Assembly: GCA_040388605.1 (NCBI GenBank)
Contig: JAZKBN010000062.1
Coordinates: forward strand, 6,245-70,244
DNA length: 64,000 nt
Reading direction: 5' to 3'
DNA from: JAZKBN01 sp040388605
GTDB taxonomy: Bacteria > Bacteroidota > Bacteroidia > Cytophagales > Flexibacteraceae
The position numbers and the translations under genes are program-made. The notes under the pieces are model-generated. The model had not been told where the DNA came from. It saw only the letters and a list, made by a program, of their open reading frames with translations, and ran no database searches. This document shows, piece by piece, positions 45,392 to 54,129 of the stretch (within the stretch, counting starts at the first letter, position 1; every line of letters begins with the position of its first letter).

Positions 45392-46852
45392 ATGAAACAA
45401 CTTATTAAATCTTTCGCGCTTTGTTTGGCTGCAGGCATTACAGGCGCTTTCAGCTACAGTTATTTAACAGATAAGTCGGGTAGAGAACCCAATGGGTTTT
45501 CCTATGCAAATTACAGTCCGCAGGCATTTACCGGGCAGCAGGGGAGTTCAGCCGGCGGGGCGCAAAGCCCTTACGGCAGCCTCGGGCGCAATGCTATTAT
45601 GGAAGATTTTGTAGCCGGCAGCGCCGCTGCTACGCCTTGTGTGGTGTATATAAAAACGGTATCGGCCCAGCCACAAACTTCCTGGTTCGATATGTGGTTT
45701 AACGGTGGGGGCGGTAAGCAGCTCGGCAGCGGCAGCGGTGTGATTTACTCGCATGATGGTTATGTAATTACCAACAACCACGTAATTAACAATGCCGAAA
45801 ATATAGAGGTTATTCATGAAAAGCGCAGCTACAGCGCCACAGTTATCGGAATAGACCCTAATGCCGATATAGCCGTACTTAAAATTAAAGGCGATAAGCT
45901 TCCCGCCATTCATCTTGCCGACAGCAAGCGCGTGCAGGTGGGCGAATGGGTTCTTGCCGTAGGTAACCCCTTTAACCTGAACAGCACAGTAACTGCCGGT
46001 ATCGTAAGCGCCAAGGGGCGTAACCTGAATATTGTTAACAGCCAGTTCCCAATAGAATCTTTTATACAGACGGATGCTGCTATTAATCCCGGCAATTCAG
46101 GCGGGGCGCTCGTGAACCTGAAAGGGGAACTTATAGGAATTAATACTGCCATCTACAGCCAAACCGGCAGCTACGCAGGTTATGGCTTTGCAGTACCCAG
46201 CGCCATTGTAGATAAAATTGTAAAAGACCTTATCAAATACGGCGACCTCCAAAAAGTATTCTTCGGGGCCGATATCACTGACCTAACATCGCAAATGGCC
46301 GAACGCCTGAATACCAATGATCTTGACGGTGTGGTAATAAGCGCCATTACCCCCGGCGAAGCGGCTTTAAAGGCCGGCCTTGAAAAAGGCGATATAATCC
46401 TTAAAATAGATGGCCTGCCTGTAAACAGCAAGGCAAATTTTGATGAGGAATTATACTACAGGAACCCCGGCGACGTATTACGTATAACTTACCGCCGCAA
46501 CAACAAAGTAGCCGAAACAACAGTAACGCTCACTAACCGCGAAGGAACCACCGGTGTAATTCGCCGCGAGGTATACAACTCATCAAAGCTTGGCGCAAAC
46601 CTCGAAGCCATCAGCAAGGTTGAGCGCGACAGGTACGGGGTTGAAGGTGGTGTTCGCATTGTTAACCAAACCGGCCGCGGCCTTCTTGCCCGCATGGGCA
46701 TTACCGAAGACTTTATTATTACAACGGTAAACTACAAATCAATACGAAGCCCGAAACAGCTCGAAGAAGAACTTGACGGCCTGCGCGGTAAGGTGCTTAT
46801 TGAGGGTGTTACCAAAAACGGACAAAAAGGATATTACTCCTTCTATTTCTAA
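45392..46852 (+). CDS. HtrA/DegP-type periplasmic serine protease
   Basis: A 486-residue protease from the ATG at 45392; the ATG further upstream is out of character because this start gives a normal signal anchor (FALCLAAGITGAFSYSY). The chymotrypsin-like domain has all three catalytic residues: His in ITNNHVINNA, Asp in DPNADIAVLKI and Ser in NPGNSGGALVNLKG. Two PDZ domains follow (about 300-385 and 410-486; GLEKGDIILKIDG and the C-terminal EDFIITTVNYK). HtrA proteins degrade or refold damaged envelope proteins. A TTTG and TATATTTT sit upstream but with a 22-base spacer, so the promoter is uncertain. The next gene begins 3 bases downstream. Confidence 0.93.
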   Translation: MKQLIKSFALCLAAGITGAFSYSYLTDKSGREPNGFSYANYSPQAFTGQQGSSAGGAQSPYGSLGRNAIMEDFVAGSAAATPCVVYIKTVSAQPQTSWFDMWFNGGGGKQLGSGSGVIYSHDGYVITNNHVINNAENIEVIHEKRSYSATVIGIDPNADIAVLKIKGDKLPAIHLADSKRVQVGEWVLAVGNPFNLNSTVTAGIVSAKGRNLNIVNSQFPIESFIQTDAAINPGNSGGALVNLKGELIGINTAIYSQTGSYAGYGFAVPSAIVDKIVKDLIKYGDLQKVFFGADITDLTSQMAERLNTNDLDGVVISAITPGEAALKAGLEKGDIILKIDGLPVNSKANFDEELYYRNPGDVLRITYRRNNKVAETTVTLTNREGTTGVIRREVYNSSKLGANLEAISKVERDRYGVEGGVRIVNQTGRGLLARMGITEDFIITTVNYKSIRSPKQLEEELDGLRGKVLIEGVTKNGQKGYYSFYF

Positions 46853-46855
46853 ACT

Positions 46856-47284
46856 ATGCCGAAGCTGAAATTCAGGTTTTTAATGTTGCCCCTGCTGCTG
46901 TTTTCTGCCTGCGGCGGCGACACACGTAACCTGATTCCGCAGGTGGTGGTTTATGAAGAAGTATTCCTGAACAGCTACGAAGGCTTAAAGCTGATTAACC
47001 CGCCCAATTGGATATATCATGCCGGCGGAATTAAAGGTCTTATAGTGCACAGTCCCTCCACCGGCTCTTATGTAGCCTTTGAACGCTGCTGCCCCTGGAA
47101 TGCCGATAAGCAAAACGCCGTTATGGTAGATGTCAGCGGCCTGTTCCTGGTAGATACCGCCTGCGGCTCCCGATTCGACTGGAGCGGCAATGTGCTGAAA
47201 GGGCCCGCGTATATGCCCCTGCTGCAATACAAAGTAGATAATACAAGCGCTGCCAACAGGCTGGTTATAACCAATACGCCTTAA
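46856..47284 (+). CDS. Rieske-fold lipoprotein lacking iron-sulfur ligands
   Basis: A 142-residue lipoprotein (lipobox LLLFSACGG) whose body follows the Rieske layout: YVAFERCCPWN in place of the CxH pair, and DTACGSRFDWSGNVLKGPA in place of CxxH. Both histidines that would bind the second iron are missing, so a [2Fe-2S] cluster is unlikely. Similar degenerate forms occur in Bacteroidota. It starts 3 bases after the HtrA-type gene and is co-transcribed; it ends before a terminator. Confidence 0.75.
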   Translation: MPKLKFRFLMLPLLLFSACGGDTRNLIPQVVVYEEVFLNSYEGLKLINPPNWIYHAGGIKGLIVHSPSTGSYVAFERCCPWNADKQNAVMVDVSGLFLVDTACGSRFDWSGNVLKGPAYMPLLQYKVDNTSAANRLVITNTP

Positions 47285-47316
47285 TTTTGGCGCTGAAATG
47301 AGCTTAGTAAAATAAT

Positions 47317-47351
47317 AACAGGCCCCGAAAACAAATGTCGGTGCCTGTTTT
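47317..47351 (+). terminator. Intrinsic terminator between convergent genes
   Basis: AACAGGC-C-CCGA (47317-47328) pairs with TCGG-T-GCCTGTT (47338-47349) with one mismatch, followed by TTTTCATTTT. It lies past the Rieske-like gene and also faces the dehydrogenase gene. Confidence 0.75.
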
Positions 47352-47401
47352 CATTTTGTGCCGGTGGTGATTCAGGTGTTATGTATGTGTACAGGTGAGT
47401 T

Positions 47402-48775
47402 CTACTTCACCCAAACCGTTTTCACATTCACAAACTCCTTAATGCCATGGTGCGAGAGCTCACGGCCGAACCCTGATTTTTTAATTCCGCCGAAAGGTAC
47501 CCTGGGGTCCGATTTTACAATTTCGTTTACAAAAATGCAGCCTGCTTCCATGCTCCGGGCCAGCAATTTCCCGCGTTCAGAATCAGCTGTCCATATACTG
47601 CCGCCCAATCCGAAACGGGAGCTGTTGGCTACTGTAATAGCCTCCTCAGCATCTTTTACCCTTATAAGCGATGCCACCGGCCCGAAAAGCTCTTCATCCC
47701 AGCCGGGTGTTCCGGGTTGTACATTATCAAGCAATGTGGCCGGGAACCATGCGCCGTCGGCTTTTGGTACAGCCTTGGTGCGCGCAACCGCACCGCCTTG
47801 CAGGCAGGCATTCACCTGCTTTTCCAGTTCGGCAGCCAAATCCTGGCGGGCTTGGGGGCCATAATTTGTAGCAGGGTTTTCAGGGTCTCCCATTACGAGT
47901 GCGTCCATGGCGGCGGCCATTTCTTTGGCGAAGGACTCGGCGATGGAGTTTACTACTATAAAGCGCTTGGCGGCAATGCAGCTTTGTCCGGCGTTTATCA
48001 TGCGCGCTTTGGCGGCAAGGGAGGCCACTGCGGGTATATCAACATCTTCAAGCACAATAAAGGCATCTGAGCCGCCAAGTTCTAAAACGGTTTTCTTCAG
48101 GTTTTTACCGGCTGTTGCGGCAACCTGTATGCCTGCATTTTCGCTTCCGGTTAGCGTTACAGCTTTTATTGCCCGGTGCGCAATGAGCGCTTCCATCTCT
48201 GAGCCGGGTATTGCCACATTACTGAAACAGCCTTCCGGAAAGCCGGCCTCGCGGAAAATATCCTGAATGGCATAGCCGCAACCCTGCACATTAGATGCAT
48301 GCTTAAGAATACCCACATTGCCTGCCATTAACGCCGGTGCGGCAAACCTGAATACCTGCCAGAAAGGGAAATTCCAAGGCATAATGGCCAGCACCGGCCC
48401 CAATGGCTGATAGGCCACAAAGCTGTCAGAGGCTTCGGTTTTAATTGGCTCATCGGCAAGAAATGCCTCGGCATTTTCGGCGTAGTAACGGCAGCAATTG
48501 GCGCATTTTTCAACTTCGGCAATGCTGTCTTTTAAAACTTTGCCCATTTCGCGGGTCATGAGCAAACCGAGCTCGGCTTTGCGAGCCAGCAGCATATCGG
48601 CTGCTTTTTGCATGAGGGTTGCCCTGTGTGCAAAGCTTGTTTGGCTCCATGCCGAAAAGGCTTTTTCAGCAAGGCTGATTATGGCTTCGGTTTCTTCGGT
48701 GGTGTTAACCGGGTATGTGGCAATTGTTTGCCCTGTTGCCGGATTTATGCTGCCAAGTGTTTTTATGCTGCTCAT
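47402..48775 (-). CDS. NAD(P)-dependent succinate-semialdehyde dehydrogenase-like aldehyde dehydrogenase
   Basis: A 457-residue aldehyde dehydrogenase. The proton-acceptor Glu is in VLELGGSDAF (near 232) and the catalytic Cys in NAGQSCIAAKRF (near 266); SENAG and PWNFPFWQVFR are the cofactor and oxyanion motifs. The segment KHASNVQGCG points to the succinate-semialdehyde dehydrogenase (GabD/Sad) subfamily, which oxidises the aldehyde to succinate; the true substrate is not provable. Single gene, cytoplasmic. Confidence 0.88.
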   Translation of the reverse strand: MSSIKTLGSINPATGQTIATYPVNTTEETEAIISLAEKAFSAWSQTSFAHRATLMQKAADMLLARKAELGLLMTREMGKVLKDSIAEVEKCANCCRYYAENAEAFLADEPIKTEASDSFVAYQPLGPVLAIMPWNFPFWQVFRFAAPALMAGNVGILKHASNVQGCGYAIQDIFREAGFPEGCFSNVAIPGSEMEALIAHRAIKAVTLTGSENAGIQVAATAGKNLKKTVLELGGSDAFIVLEDVDIPAVASLAAKARMINAGQSCIAAKRFIVVNSIAESFAKEMAAAMDALVMGDPENPATNYGPQARQDLAAELEKQVNACLQGGAVARTKAVPKADGAWFPATLLDNVQPGTPGWDEELFGPVASLIRVKDAEEAITVANSSRFGLGGSIWTADSERGKLLARSMEAGCIFVNEIVKSDPRVPFGGIKKSGFGRELSHHGIKEFVNVKTVWVK

Positions 48776-48840
48776 AAAGCTGATGTATGCAATTTAAAAG
48801 CCGGGTTTACCTGCTTAAAGGGTTTCCGCCTTTAAATGAC

Positions 48841-48848
48841 TAATTTTG
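48841..48848 (+). promoter_or_regulatory. Candidate -7 box of the CvfB-like gene
   Basis: TAATTTTG is a full match to TAnnTTTG. The TTG that could start a longer frame at 48846 lies in this box, which favours the ATG at 48945 as the true start. No clear -33 TTG. Confidence 0.42.
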
Positions 48849-48944
48849 CCCGGTAATTGTTCGGCCAATTTGCCGTACAAAATTCACATTGAAAATCCGG
48901 TTGTTAATTCCGGCAATTTAATTCCTCTTTTGCTTTCGCCCGCT

Positions 48945-49781
48945 ATGCCAGATTTAGGTTATCCGTCCCGCTTACAAATTATAAAGCACCTCGATTTCGG
49001 CATGTACCTGCAGGCCGGCGAAGACGAGATTCTTATACCCACCCAGTACATTCCGGAAGGCGTACAGATTGGCGATTACATAGATGTATTCCTCTACCGC
49101 GATTCAGAAGATCGTGTAATTGCCACCACCCTTGAGCCTGCCATGTACATAGGCGAGGTGGAATACCTTGAAGCGGTATCGGTAGTGCCGCAGGGGGCAT
49201 TTATGGAATGGGGCCTGCCTAAAGATTTGCTGGTGCCGTTCCGTGAGCAGGAAACCAAAATTGTAGAGGGTATGGTTTACCCGGTTTACCTCTATCTCGA
49301 TGAGCAAACCCAACGCCTCGCCGGCAGCACCCGCCTCAGCCGCTTTATTAAAAACGACGAGCTGACCGTTGAGGAAGGTGAAGAAGTGCAGCTGCTCATT
49401 CTGAACCCTACCGATCTGGGTTATAATGCGCTTATTAACAACAAGCATTTCGGTCTTATATACGAGAACGAGGTTTTTAAGCCACTGCAAAGCGGTATGC
49501 GCATGCGCGGCTTCATAAAGAAAATAAGGGAAGACAATAAGATAGACCTCAGCCTGCAGCCTAAGGGTTATGCCGCTGCTGAAGAAGGAACCACTGAAAT
49601 AAGGGCAGCCCTGAAAAAAGCAGGCGGTTTTTTACCCCTGCACGATAAAAGCGAGCCAGAGGAAATATACAATGCCCTGAAAATGAGCAAAAAAGTGTTT
49701 AAAAAGGCTATAGGGGCCTTATACAAAAGCCGTGAAATTTTATTAGAGCAGGGCGGTATAAGAGCTGTAAGCGAAGATTAA
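48945..49781 (+). CDS. CvfB-like S1-domain RNA-binding protein
   Basis: About 278 residues from the ATG at 48945. It has the CvfB layout: three S1-like OB-fold domains in tandem (first with LDFGMYLQAGEDEILIPTQYIPEG, second with GAFMEWGLPKDLLVPFREQ, third with LILNPTDLGYNALINNKHFGLI) and a winged-helix C-terminus (FLPLHDKSEPEEIYNALKMSK). These proteins bind RNA and affect virulence gene expression in some bacteria. Cytoplasmic, single gene. Confidence 0.9.
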   Translation: MPDLGYPSRLQIIKHLDFGMYLQAGEDEILIPTQYIPEGVQIGDYIDVFLYRDSEDRVIATTLEPAMYIGEVEYLEAVSVVPQGAFMEWGLPKDLLVPFREQETKIVEGMVYPVYLYLDEQTQRLAGSTRLSRFIKNDELTVEEGEEVQLLILNPTDLGYNALINNKHFGLIYENEVFKPLQSGMRMRGFIKKIREDNKIDLSLQPKGYAAAEEGTTEIRAALKKAGGFLPLHDKSEPEEIYNALKMSKKVFKKAIGALYKSREILLEQGGIRAVSED

Positions 49782-49795
49782 TAGTTAAGCAAGGC

Positions 49796-50539
49796 TTAAG
49801 CGCCCGGCTCAAAGTCAATAAAGCATCTTATGGCTTCGTGCAGTAAAACGGCTTGGGTAACGGCTTCTTTATTGCAGCCAATAGCCCCAAGGCTTATTAT
49901 TATCATTTCGTTTTTTTGAACCTTACTTAAGATTTCTGCAAACTGCCTGCATTCTGAAATGCGCATATTTGCTTTCAGGCTGATTTGAACAAGCGCAACG
50001 GGTTCGGCTAATGCGGCATCTGGAAAAAGTGTTTGCATAGCCATTCCGCAATGGTAATCGGGGCCGCGGTGTGCATCAGGTAAAGCATTCAGCGGATTTA
50101 ATGCTTCAAGCAATTTATCCGCTAAAGGTCTGTCGGCGGCAGGGGAGTAATTGTTTTGCGCGTATTCACCTTCCTTAGGTCCCAGCCAATGCATAGGCAC
50201 AGGAGTATTTGTGGTACCAACCATAATCTCATTGCTTACCCAATGCGGCGAAATAAAAATTACCGTCTGCGGTCGCATTATTCCTTTCCTTAATGCCAAT
50301 AATTCTTGCGTCGGACCTGATGGGTAGGCAGAGAATGCCGGGACAATTAAAAGCCTCTTTTTACCTGAGTCGCTACCTGATTCAGGTCTTGCAGATTCAG
50401 GATTGTTATCCGGAAAATGAGGGTTTTGAAAAGCATTCGGCTTTAAAAAAGTATTGAAACGCTTACCCGCTGCTGATATACCTGCCGGCAGCCCTAATAA
50501 TGCGCTGCTGAATAAGCCAATAAATTTCTTCCTGTTCAT
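49796..50539 (-). CDS. DODA/LigB-type extradiol dioxygenase homologue with lost metal ligands
   Basis: A 247-residue protein with a signal-like N-terminus (MNRKKFIGLFSSALLG) whose body aligns with the 4,5-DOPA-dioxygenase-like (YgiD) family: VIFISPHW (93-100), PMHWLGPKEGEY and RGPDYHCGMAMQTLFP match the His-rich parts. The N-terminal GHGSPM loop is PAFSAYPSG, and the C-terminal HN motif is CN at 222, so at least two of the metal-ligand positions are changed. It may not be a dioxygenase. It lies 31 bases downstream of a lipoprotein gene on the same strand. Confidence 0.68.
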   Translation of the reverse strand: MNRKKFIGLFSSALLGLPAGISAAGKRFNTFLKPNAFQNPHFPDNNPESARPESGSDSGKKRLLIVPAFSAYPSGPTQELLALRKGIMRPQTVIFISPHWVSNEIMVGTTNTPVPMHWLGPKEGEYAQNNYSPAADRPLADKLLEALNPLNALPDAHRGPDYHCGMAMQTLFPDAALAEPVALVQISLKANMRISECRQFAEILSKVQKNEMIIISLGAIGCNKEAVTQAVLLHEAIRCFIDFEPGA

Positions 50540-50570
50540 ACCCTAATAGTTTTCCCGCTGCATGCGGGAA

Positions 50571-51176
50571 TCAGGGCCTGTGAATTACAACGCTGTCGGT
50601 AACAATTTCGTTGCTGGTATGCAAAGCACGGTCACGAATACGAATTTTGAACCTGAACACCTGCCCTATATCAAATGAGCCCTGTCCCATGCTGATGGTA
50701 TAGGTAATCAGGCCTTTAACAGGTTCGCTGTGGTTGTCGTCGGCAATGCGCGGGTAACGGCCGGTATATGTAAAACCTGCGAGTGGGAACACGTAATCTT
50801 CCCAGCCGGCTTCGGTTTTTTCCTGGAAGGTTACAAAGAAGTTATTGAAATTGGGGTTCCTGATGCCTGCAGCGCTGTCTATCCACTCCTTAAATTTATC
50901 GAGCTTTATGTCGTTTTCATCAAGGCCGAGGTCACCGTCTCCGTCCTGGTAAGTAATGGCAATTTTAAACTGGTCGTTAATAATATCCTGCTGACCGGCG
51001 CCTGTGAAATGAGTTACCACATCGGGGTAGAAGCCAAGACTTTTATAACCAATGACAGGGGTAGAAGGGTATTCAGGCGGGCTTGGGCATGCGGTTAACA
51101 TCAGCAGGGCTGTTGCCGCCGGCAGAAAAAGCATGAAAGCGCCCCTGAATCGGGCCAAGCCTGGTTGAAACTGCAT
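50571..51176 (-). CDS. Lipoprotein of unknown function
   Basis: About 201 residues from the ATG at 51176, chosen because it gives a lipobox (LLMLTACPS); longer starts run into the next gene. The mature part is beta-rich with an acidic motif QDGDGDLGLDEND, seen in a family of small Bacteroidota lipoproteins, and ends in a beta-strand (DSVVIHRP). It is in a minus-strand run with the DODA-like gene and the amidase gene. No function recognised. Confidence 0.72.
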   Translation of the reverse strand: MQFQPGLARFRGAFMLFLPAATALLMLTACPSPPEYPSTPVIGYKSLGFYPDVVTHFTGAGQQDIINDQFKIAITYQDGDGDLGLDENDIKLDKFKEWIDSAAGIRNPNFNNFFVTFQEKTEAGWEDYVFPLAGFTYTGRYPRIADDNHSEPVKGLITYTISMGQGSFDIGQVFRFKIRIRDRALHTSNEIVTDSVVIHRP

Positions 51177-51249
51177 TGTAATAAATTTGTATAAAGGTAA
51201 ACCGGTTTTTCTGTTCAACAATAACGAAAGAAAACGCTGTTTATGCTGT

Positions 51250-52032
51250 TCAGCTGAAATCAGCGTCTTTAAAAACCGGGAATTTTTCGCGGTAGCCCTG
51301 AAGCGGCTCAAATTCAATGGCTGCGCTTAGTTGTACAGGTTCAGTACCGGCTTTTAGAATGATGTTTCCTTTAGGGTCGCAAAGGCTGCTGTGTCCGCCA
51401 TAGGTTTGGCTTTGGAAAGGTCCGCATGCGTTTACGCCCAGGCAATAGGCCTGGTTTTCAACAGCCCTTGCGGGCAGCAGGGTTTCCCATGCGCTTACAC
51501 GCGGCATAGGCCATGCGGCACAGAAAATCAGCAAATCATATTCGGTGCCATGGTTGCGACACCATTCAGGAAAACGAAGATCGTAGCAAATGAGGGGACA
51601 AATTTTCCAGCCTTTTAATTCAACAATAAGCCGGGCTTTACCGGGGCTGTAAACTTTTTCTTCGCCGGCGAAAGTAAAGAGGTGCTTTTTATCATATCGC
51701 TCAAAAGTACCGTCGGGCCGCATCCAGATGAGGCGGTTATAGTATTTGGTTGGGCTTTCTTTGGCGGTTTCTTTTACAGGCAGGCTTCCGCAAATAACCG
51801 CACCGGTTCGTTGTGCCATAAGCCGCATCCATTTCATGGTATGCAGGTTTTCGGGCTCAGCAACGGCCGGGGCATCCATGCTGTACCCGGTAGCGAACAT
51901 TTCAGGCAGCACAATTATATCATGCTTCCCGGAAGCATCATGCAGGTTTTCTTCCAATGCAGAAAGGTTGGCCGCAACACCACCTTCAACGTGGGCATGC
52001 TGAACAAGTAATAAGTTTAAAGTTTCGGACAT
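51250..52032 (-). CDS. Nitrilase-family amidohydrolase, omega-amidase-like
   Basis: About 260 residues from the ATG at 52032. The catalytic triad of the nitrilase superfamily is visible: Glu in IVLPEMFATGYS, Lys in RYDKKHLFTF and Cys in PLICYDLRFPEW. The closest pattern is YafV/omega-amidase (2-oxoglutaramate to 2-oxoglutarate, or salvage of deaminated glutathione). Cytoplasmic. The ATG overlaps the frame open upstream of bioB on the other strand but not the real bioB start. Confidence 0.88.
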   Translation of the reverse strand: MSETLNLLLVQHAHVEGGVAANLSALEENLHDASGKHDIIVLPEMFATGYSMDAPAVAEPENLHTMKWMRLMAQRTGAVICGSLPVKETAKESPTKYYNRLIWMRPDGTFERYDKKHLFTFAGEEKVYSPGKARLIVELKGWKICPLICYDLRFPEWCRNHGTEYDLLIFCAAWPMPRVSAWETLLPARAVENQAYCLGVNACGPFQSQTYGGHSSLCDPKGNIILKAGTEPVQLSAAIEFEPLQGYREKFPVFKDADFS

Positions 52033-52182
52033 GTTGAACAATTTTCTTCTCTTTGGTTCAGAAGCATTGAGGCAGGGCATTGTTTGCCTGCCTGTTATAA
52101 ATGCAAGAGCGCTGAGGTGCCGAAAATTACGTAAACTCTGTACAAATAAGCGGTATTTAAGCAGCAAAGCCCATGCTTTTCA

Positions 52183-52211
52183 TTGCCGATCCGCATCATT
52201 CCCTATATTTG
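52183..52211 (+). promoter_or_regulatory. Candidate bioB promoter
   Basis: TTG (52183-52185), 18-base spacer, TATATTTG (52204-52211), a full match to TAnnTTTG. About 29 bases separate it from the bioB ATG at 52241, fitting a short leader. Confidence 0.55.
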
Positions 52212-52240
52212 TTCTCCATTCCTTACCATTCCCAACGAAA

Positions 52241-53260
52241 ATGACCGCTATCCGCAACACCTGGACCCGCGCCGAGATTGCCGAAATATATAATACCCCC
52301 GTACTTGACCTCATTTACCGTGCTGCATCGGTGCACCGCGAGTTTAACGATGCGCAGGAAGTACAGGTTTGCACCCTGCTGAGCGTAAAGACCGGGGGAT
52401 GCCCCGAAGACTGCGCCTATTGCCCACAGGCTGCACGTTACCATACCAATGTAAAAGTGCAAAAGCTGATGCCCGTAGCTGAAGTGCTTGAGGCTGCAGC
52501 CAATGCCCGCGATGCCGGAAGCACCCGTTTCTGCATGGGCGCTGCATGGCGCGAAGTGCGCGACAACCGCGATTTCGACCGTGTGCTTGATATGGTGAAA
52601 GGCGTAAACCAAATGGGTATGGAAGTTTGCTGTACCCTTGGTATGCTTACCGAAGAGCAGGCCAATAAGCTGGCCAACGCCGGCCTTTACGCCTACAACC
52701 ATAACCTGGATACCAGCGCAGAGCACTACGACAAAATTATAAGCACCCGTACCTACGATGATCGCCTTGATACTTTGGAGCACGTACGTAAATCCGGCAT
52801 ATCGGTTTGCAGTGGCGGCATTATAGGCATGGGCGAAACAGATACCGACCGAATAGGTATGCTGCATACCCTTGCCACCCTGCCTGAGCATCCTGAATCT
52901 GTTCCGGTAAATGCGCTGGTGCCGGTTGAAGGCACGCCGCTCGAGGAGCAGCCTCGGGTATCGGTTTGGGAAATGATTCGTATGATTGCGACGGCCCGCA
53001 TTATTATGCCCAAAGCTATGGTTCGCCTTTCGGCCGGGCGTGTACGTATGAATACCGAAGAGCAGGCCCTCTGCTTCCTTGCCGGGGCAAACTCCATTTT
53101 CGCCGGCGATAAATTGCTCACCACCCCGAACAACGGTATTGATAACGATAAAGAGCTTTTCCAAACCCTGAACCTGCGTCCGCGCAAGGCTTTTAAGGAT
53201 GGCGAGCCGGCAGTTAAGTTCGAGCAGATACCAAGCGCAGCCGCTGCTATGGCGGTTTAA
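52241..53260 (+). CDS. bioB: Biotin synthase
   Basis: A 339-residue radical-SAM enzyme that inserts sulfur into dethiobiotin. The start is the ATG at 52241, just after the predicted promoter; translation from the upstream frame would need a non-conserved 70-residue extension. The radical-SAM motif CPEDCAYC is present in KTGGCPEDCAYCPQAARY, along with NHNLDT-like strand SNHNLDTSAE (read as YNHNLDTSAEHY) and SVCSGGIIGMGE and LVPVEGTPLEEQ. Ends before a strong terminator. No other bio genes are in the window. Confidence 0.96.
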   Translation: MTAIRNTWTRAEIAEIYNTPVLDLIYRAASVHREFNDAQEVQVCTLLSVKTGGCPEDCAYCPQAARYHTNVKVQKLMPVAEVLEAAANARDAGSTRFCMGAAWREVRDNRDFDRVLDMVKGVNQMGMEVCCTLGMLTEEQANKLANAGLYAYNHNLDTSAEHYDKIISTRTYDDRLDTLEHVRKSGISVCSGGIIGMGETDTDRIGMLHTLATLPEHPESVPVNALVPVEGTPLEEQPRVSVWEMIRMIATARIIMPKAMVRLSAGRVRMNTEEQALCFLAGANSIFAGDKLLTTPNNGIDNDKELFQTLNLRPRKAFKDGEPAVKFEQIPSAAAAMAV

Positions 53261-53288
53261 GCGCAAAGCTTTAAATAATTAAGTAAAG

Positions 53289-53329
53289 GCCCTCGGCTGC
53301 AATTTAATATTTGCGGCCGAGGGCTTTTT
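53289..53329 (+). terminator. Intrinsic terminator after bioB
   Basis: A 14-bp stem with one G-U pair (53289-53302 with 53311-53324) followed by five T. Confidence 0.88.
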
Positions 53330-53376
53330 CATATATTGAGGCCCGGAACCATGATTAAAACCCCGACAACAAACCA

Positions 53377-53766
53377 ATGAAAAAAGTTACAGGCATAGGC
53401 GGCATATTCTTCAAAAGCCAGGACCCTAAGAAGATTAAAGAATGGTACGGCGAACATCTCGGCCTGAATACCGATGACTACGGCGCCGGCTTCCAATGGC
53501 TGCATGCCGATAACCCGGAAGAAAAAGGCTTTACCCAATGGAGCCCCTTTAAAGCCGATACCAAGTATTTTGAGCCATCGCAGAAGGAGTTCATGATAAA
53601 CTACACCGTGGAAGACCTGGAAGCCCTTGTGGAACAGCTTAAAGCTGCCGGAGTAACCATCTGCGATGAGATGGAGGTGGTATCTTACGGCAAGTTCATA
53701 CACATTATGGACCCTGACGGCAATAAGATCCAGCTTTGGCAGCCGCTGGAGCATGAGGATTTCTAA
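53377..53766 (+). CDS. VOC-family (glyoxalase/bleomycin-resistance-like) protein
   Basis: A 129-residue protein with two beta-alpha-beta-beta-beta units: TGIGGIFFKSQDPKKIKEWY near the start and KFIHIMDPDGNKIQLWQP at the end, the usual VOC metal and substrate face. No catalytic residues stand out, so the reaction is unknown. Single gene after the bioB terminator. Confidence 0.88.
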   Translation: MKKVTGIGGIFFKSQDPKKIKEWYGEHLGLNTDDYGAGFQWLHADNPEEKGFTQWSPFKADTKYFEPSQKEFMINYTVEDLEALVEQLKAAGVTICDEMEVVSYGKFIHIMDPDGNKIQLWQPLEHEDF

Positions 53767-53773
53767 AATTTAA

Positions 53774-53826
53774 AATGTTGTTTATTATCATCAGAATATT
53801 TAATTTTGATGATAATAAACAACATT
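53774..53826. promoter_or_regulatory. Palindromic operator overlapping the HipBA-type promoter
   Basis: A 20-bp perfect inverted repeat: 53774-53793 matches the reverse complement of 53807-53826, with 13 bases between. The promoter elements TTG (53778-53780) and TAATTTTG (53801-53808) lie in it with a 20-base spacer, so binding by the HTH antitoxin 4 bases downstream would block transcription. This also shows that the ATG at 53830, not one within the repeat, is the start. Confidence 0.72.
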
Positions 53827-53829
53827 AAT

Positions 53830-54129
53830 ATGCCGTCTAAGAAAACCATACTGCTGCCCAAGTATCAGAAAATGATGGAGCAGATAGGCGAAAACATAAA
53901 GCTGGCCCGCAAGCGCCGTAAGCTTACAACGGCCATGGTAGCTGAACGGGCTAATATTAACCGGGTTACGCTTTATCATATAGAAAAAGGCAACCCAAGT
54001 GTATCGTTCGGTAACTACTTTAATGTAATGCGCATTCTCGGTCTTCAGAACGATTTTATGAAGCTGGCAGCCGATGATCCGCTGGGCAGGAAACTGCAGG
54101 ATTTAGAGCTTTTATTTGGGAAGAAGTGA
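53830..54129 (+). CDS. hipB: HipB-type HTH antitoxin
   Basis: About 99 residues from the ATG at 53830. It carries an XRE-type HTH (IKLARKRRKLTTAMVAERANINRVTLYHIEKG). It should repress its own operon by binding the palindrome at 53774-53826 and neutralise the downstream HipA-like kinase. The stop overlaps the start of the next gene by one base (TGATG). Confidence 0.85.
   Translation: MPSKKTILLPKYQKMMEQIGENIKLARKRRKLTTAMVAERANINRVTLYHIEKGNPSVSFGNYFNVMRILGLQNDFMKLAADDPLGRKLQDLELLFGKK

Noticed and set aside
52223..53266. Long 347-codon frame on the minus strand over bioB
   Set aside because: It mirrors a well-supported bioB gene and its translation is low in normal protein features; it is an antisense shadow.
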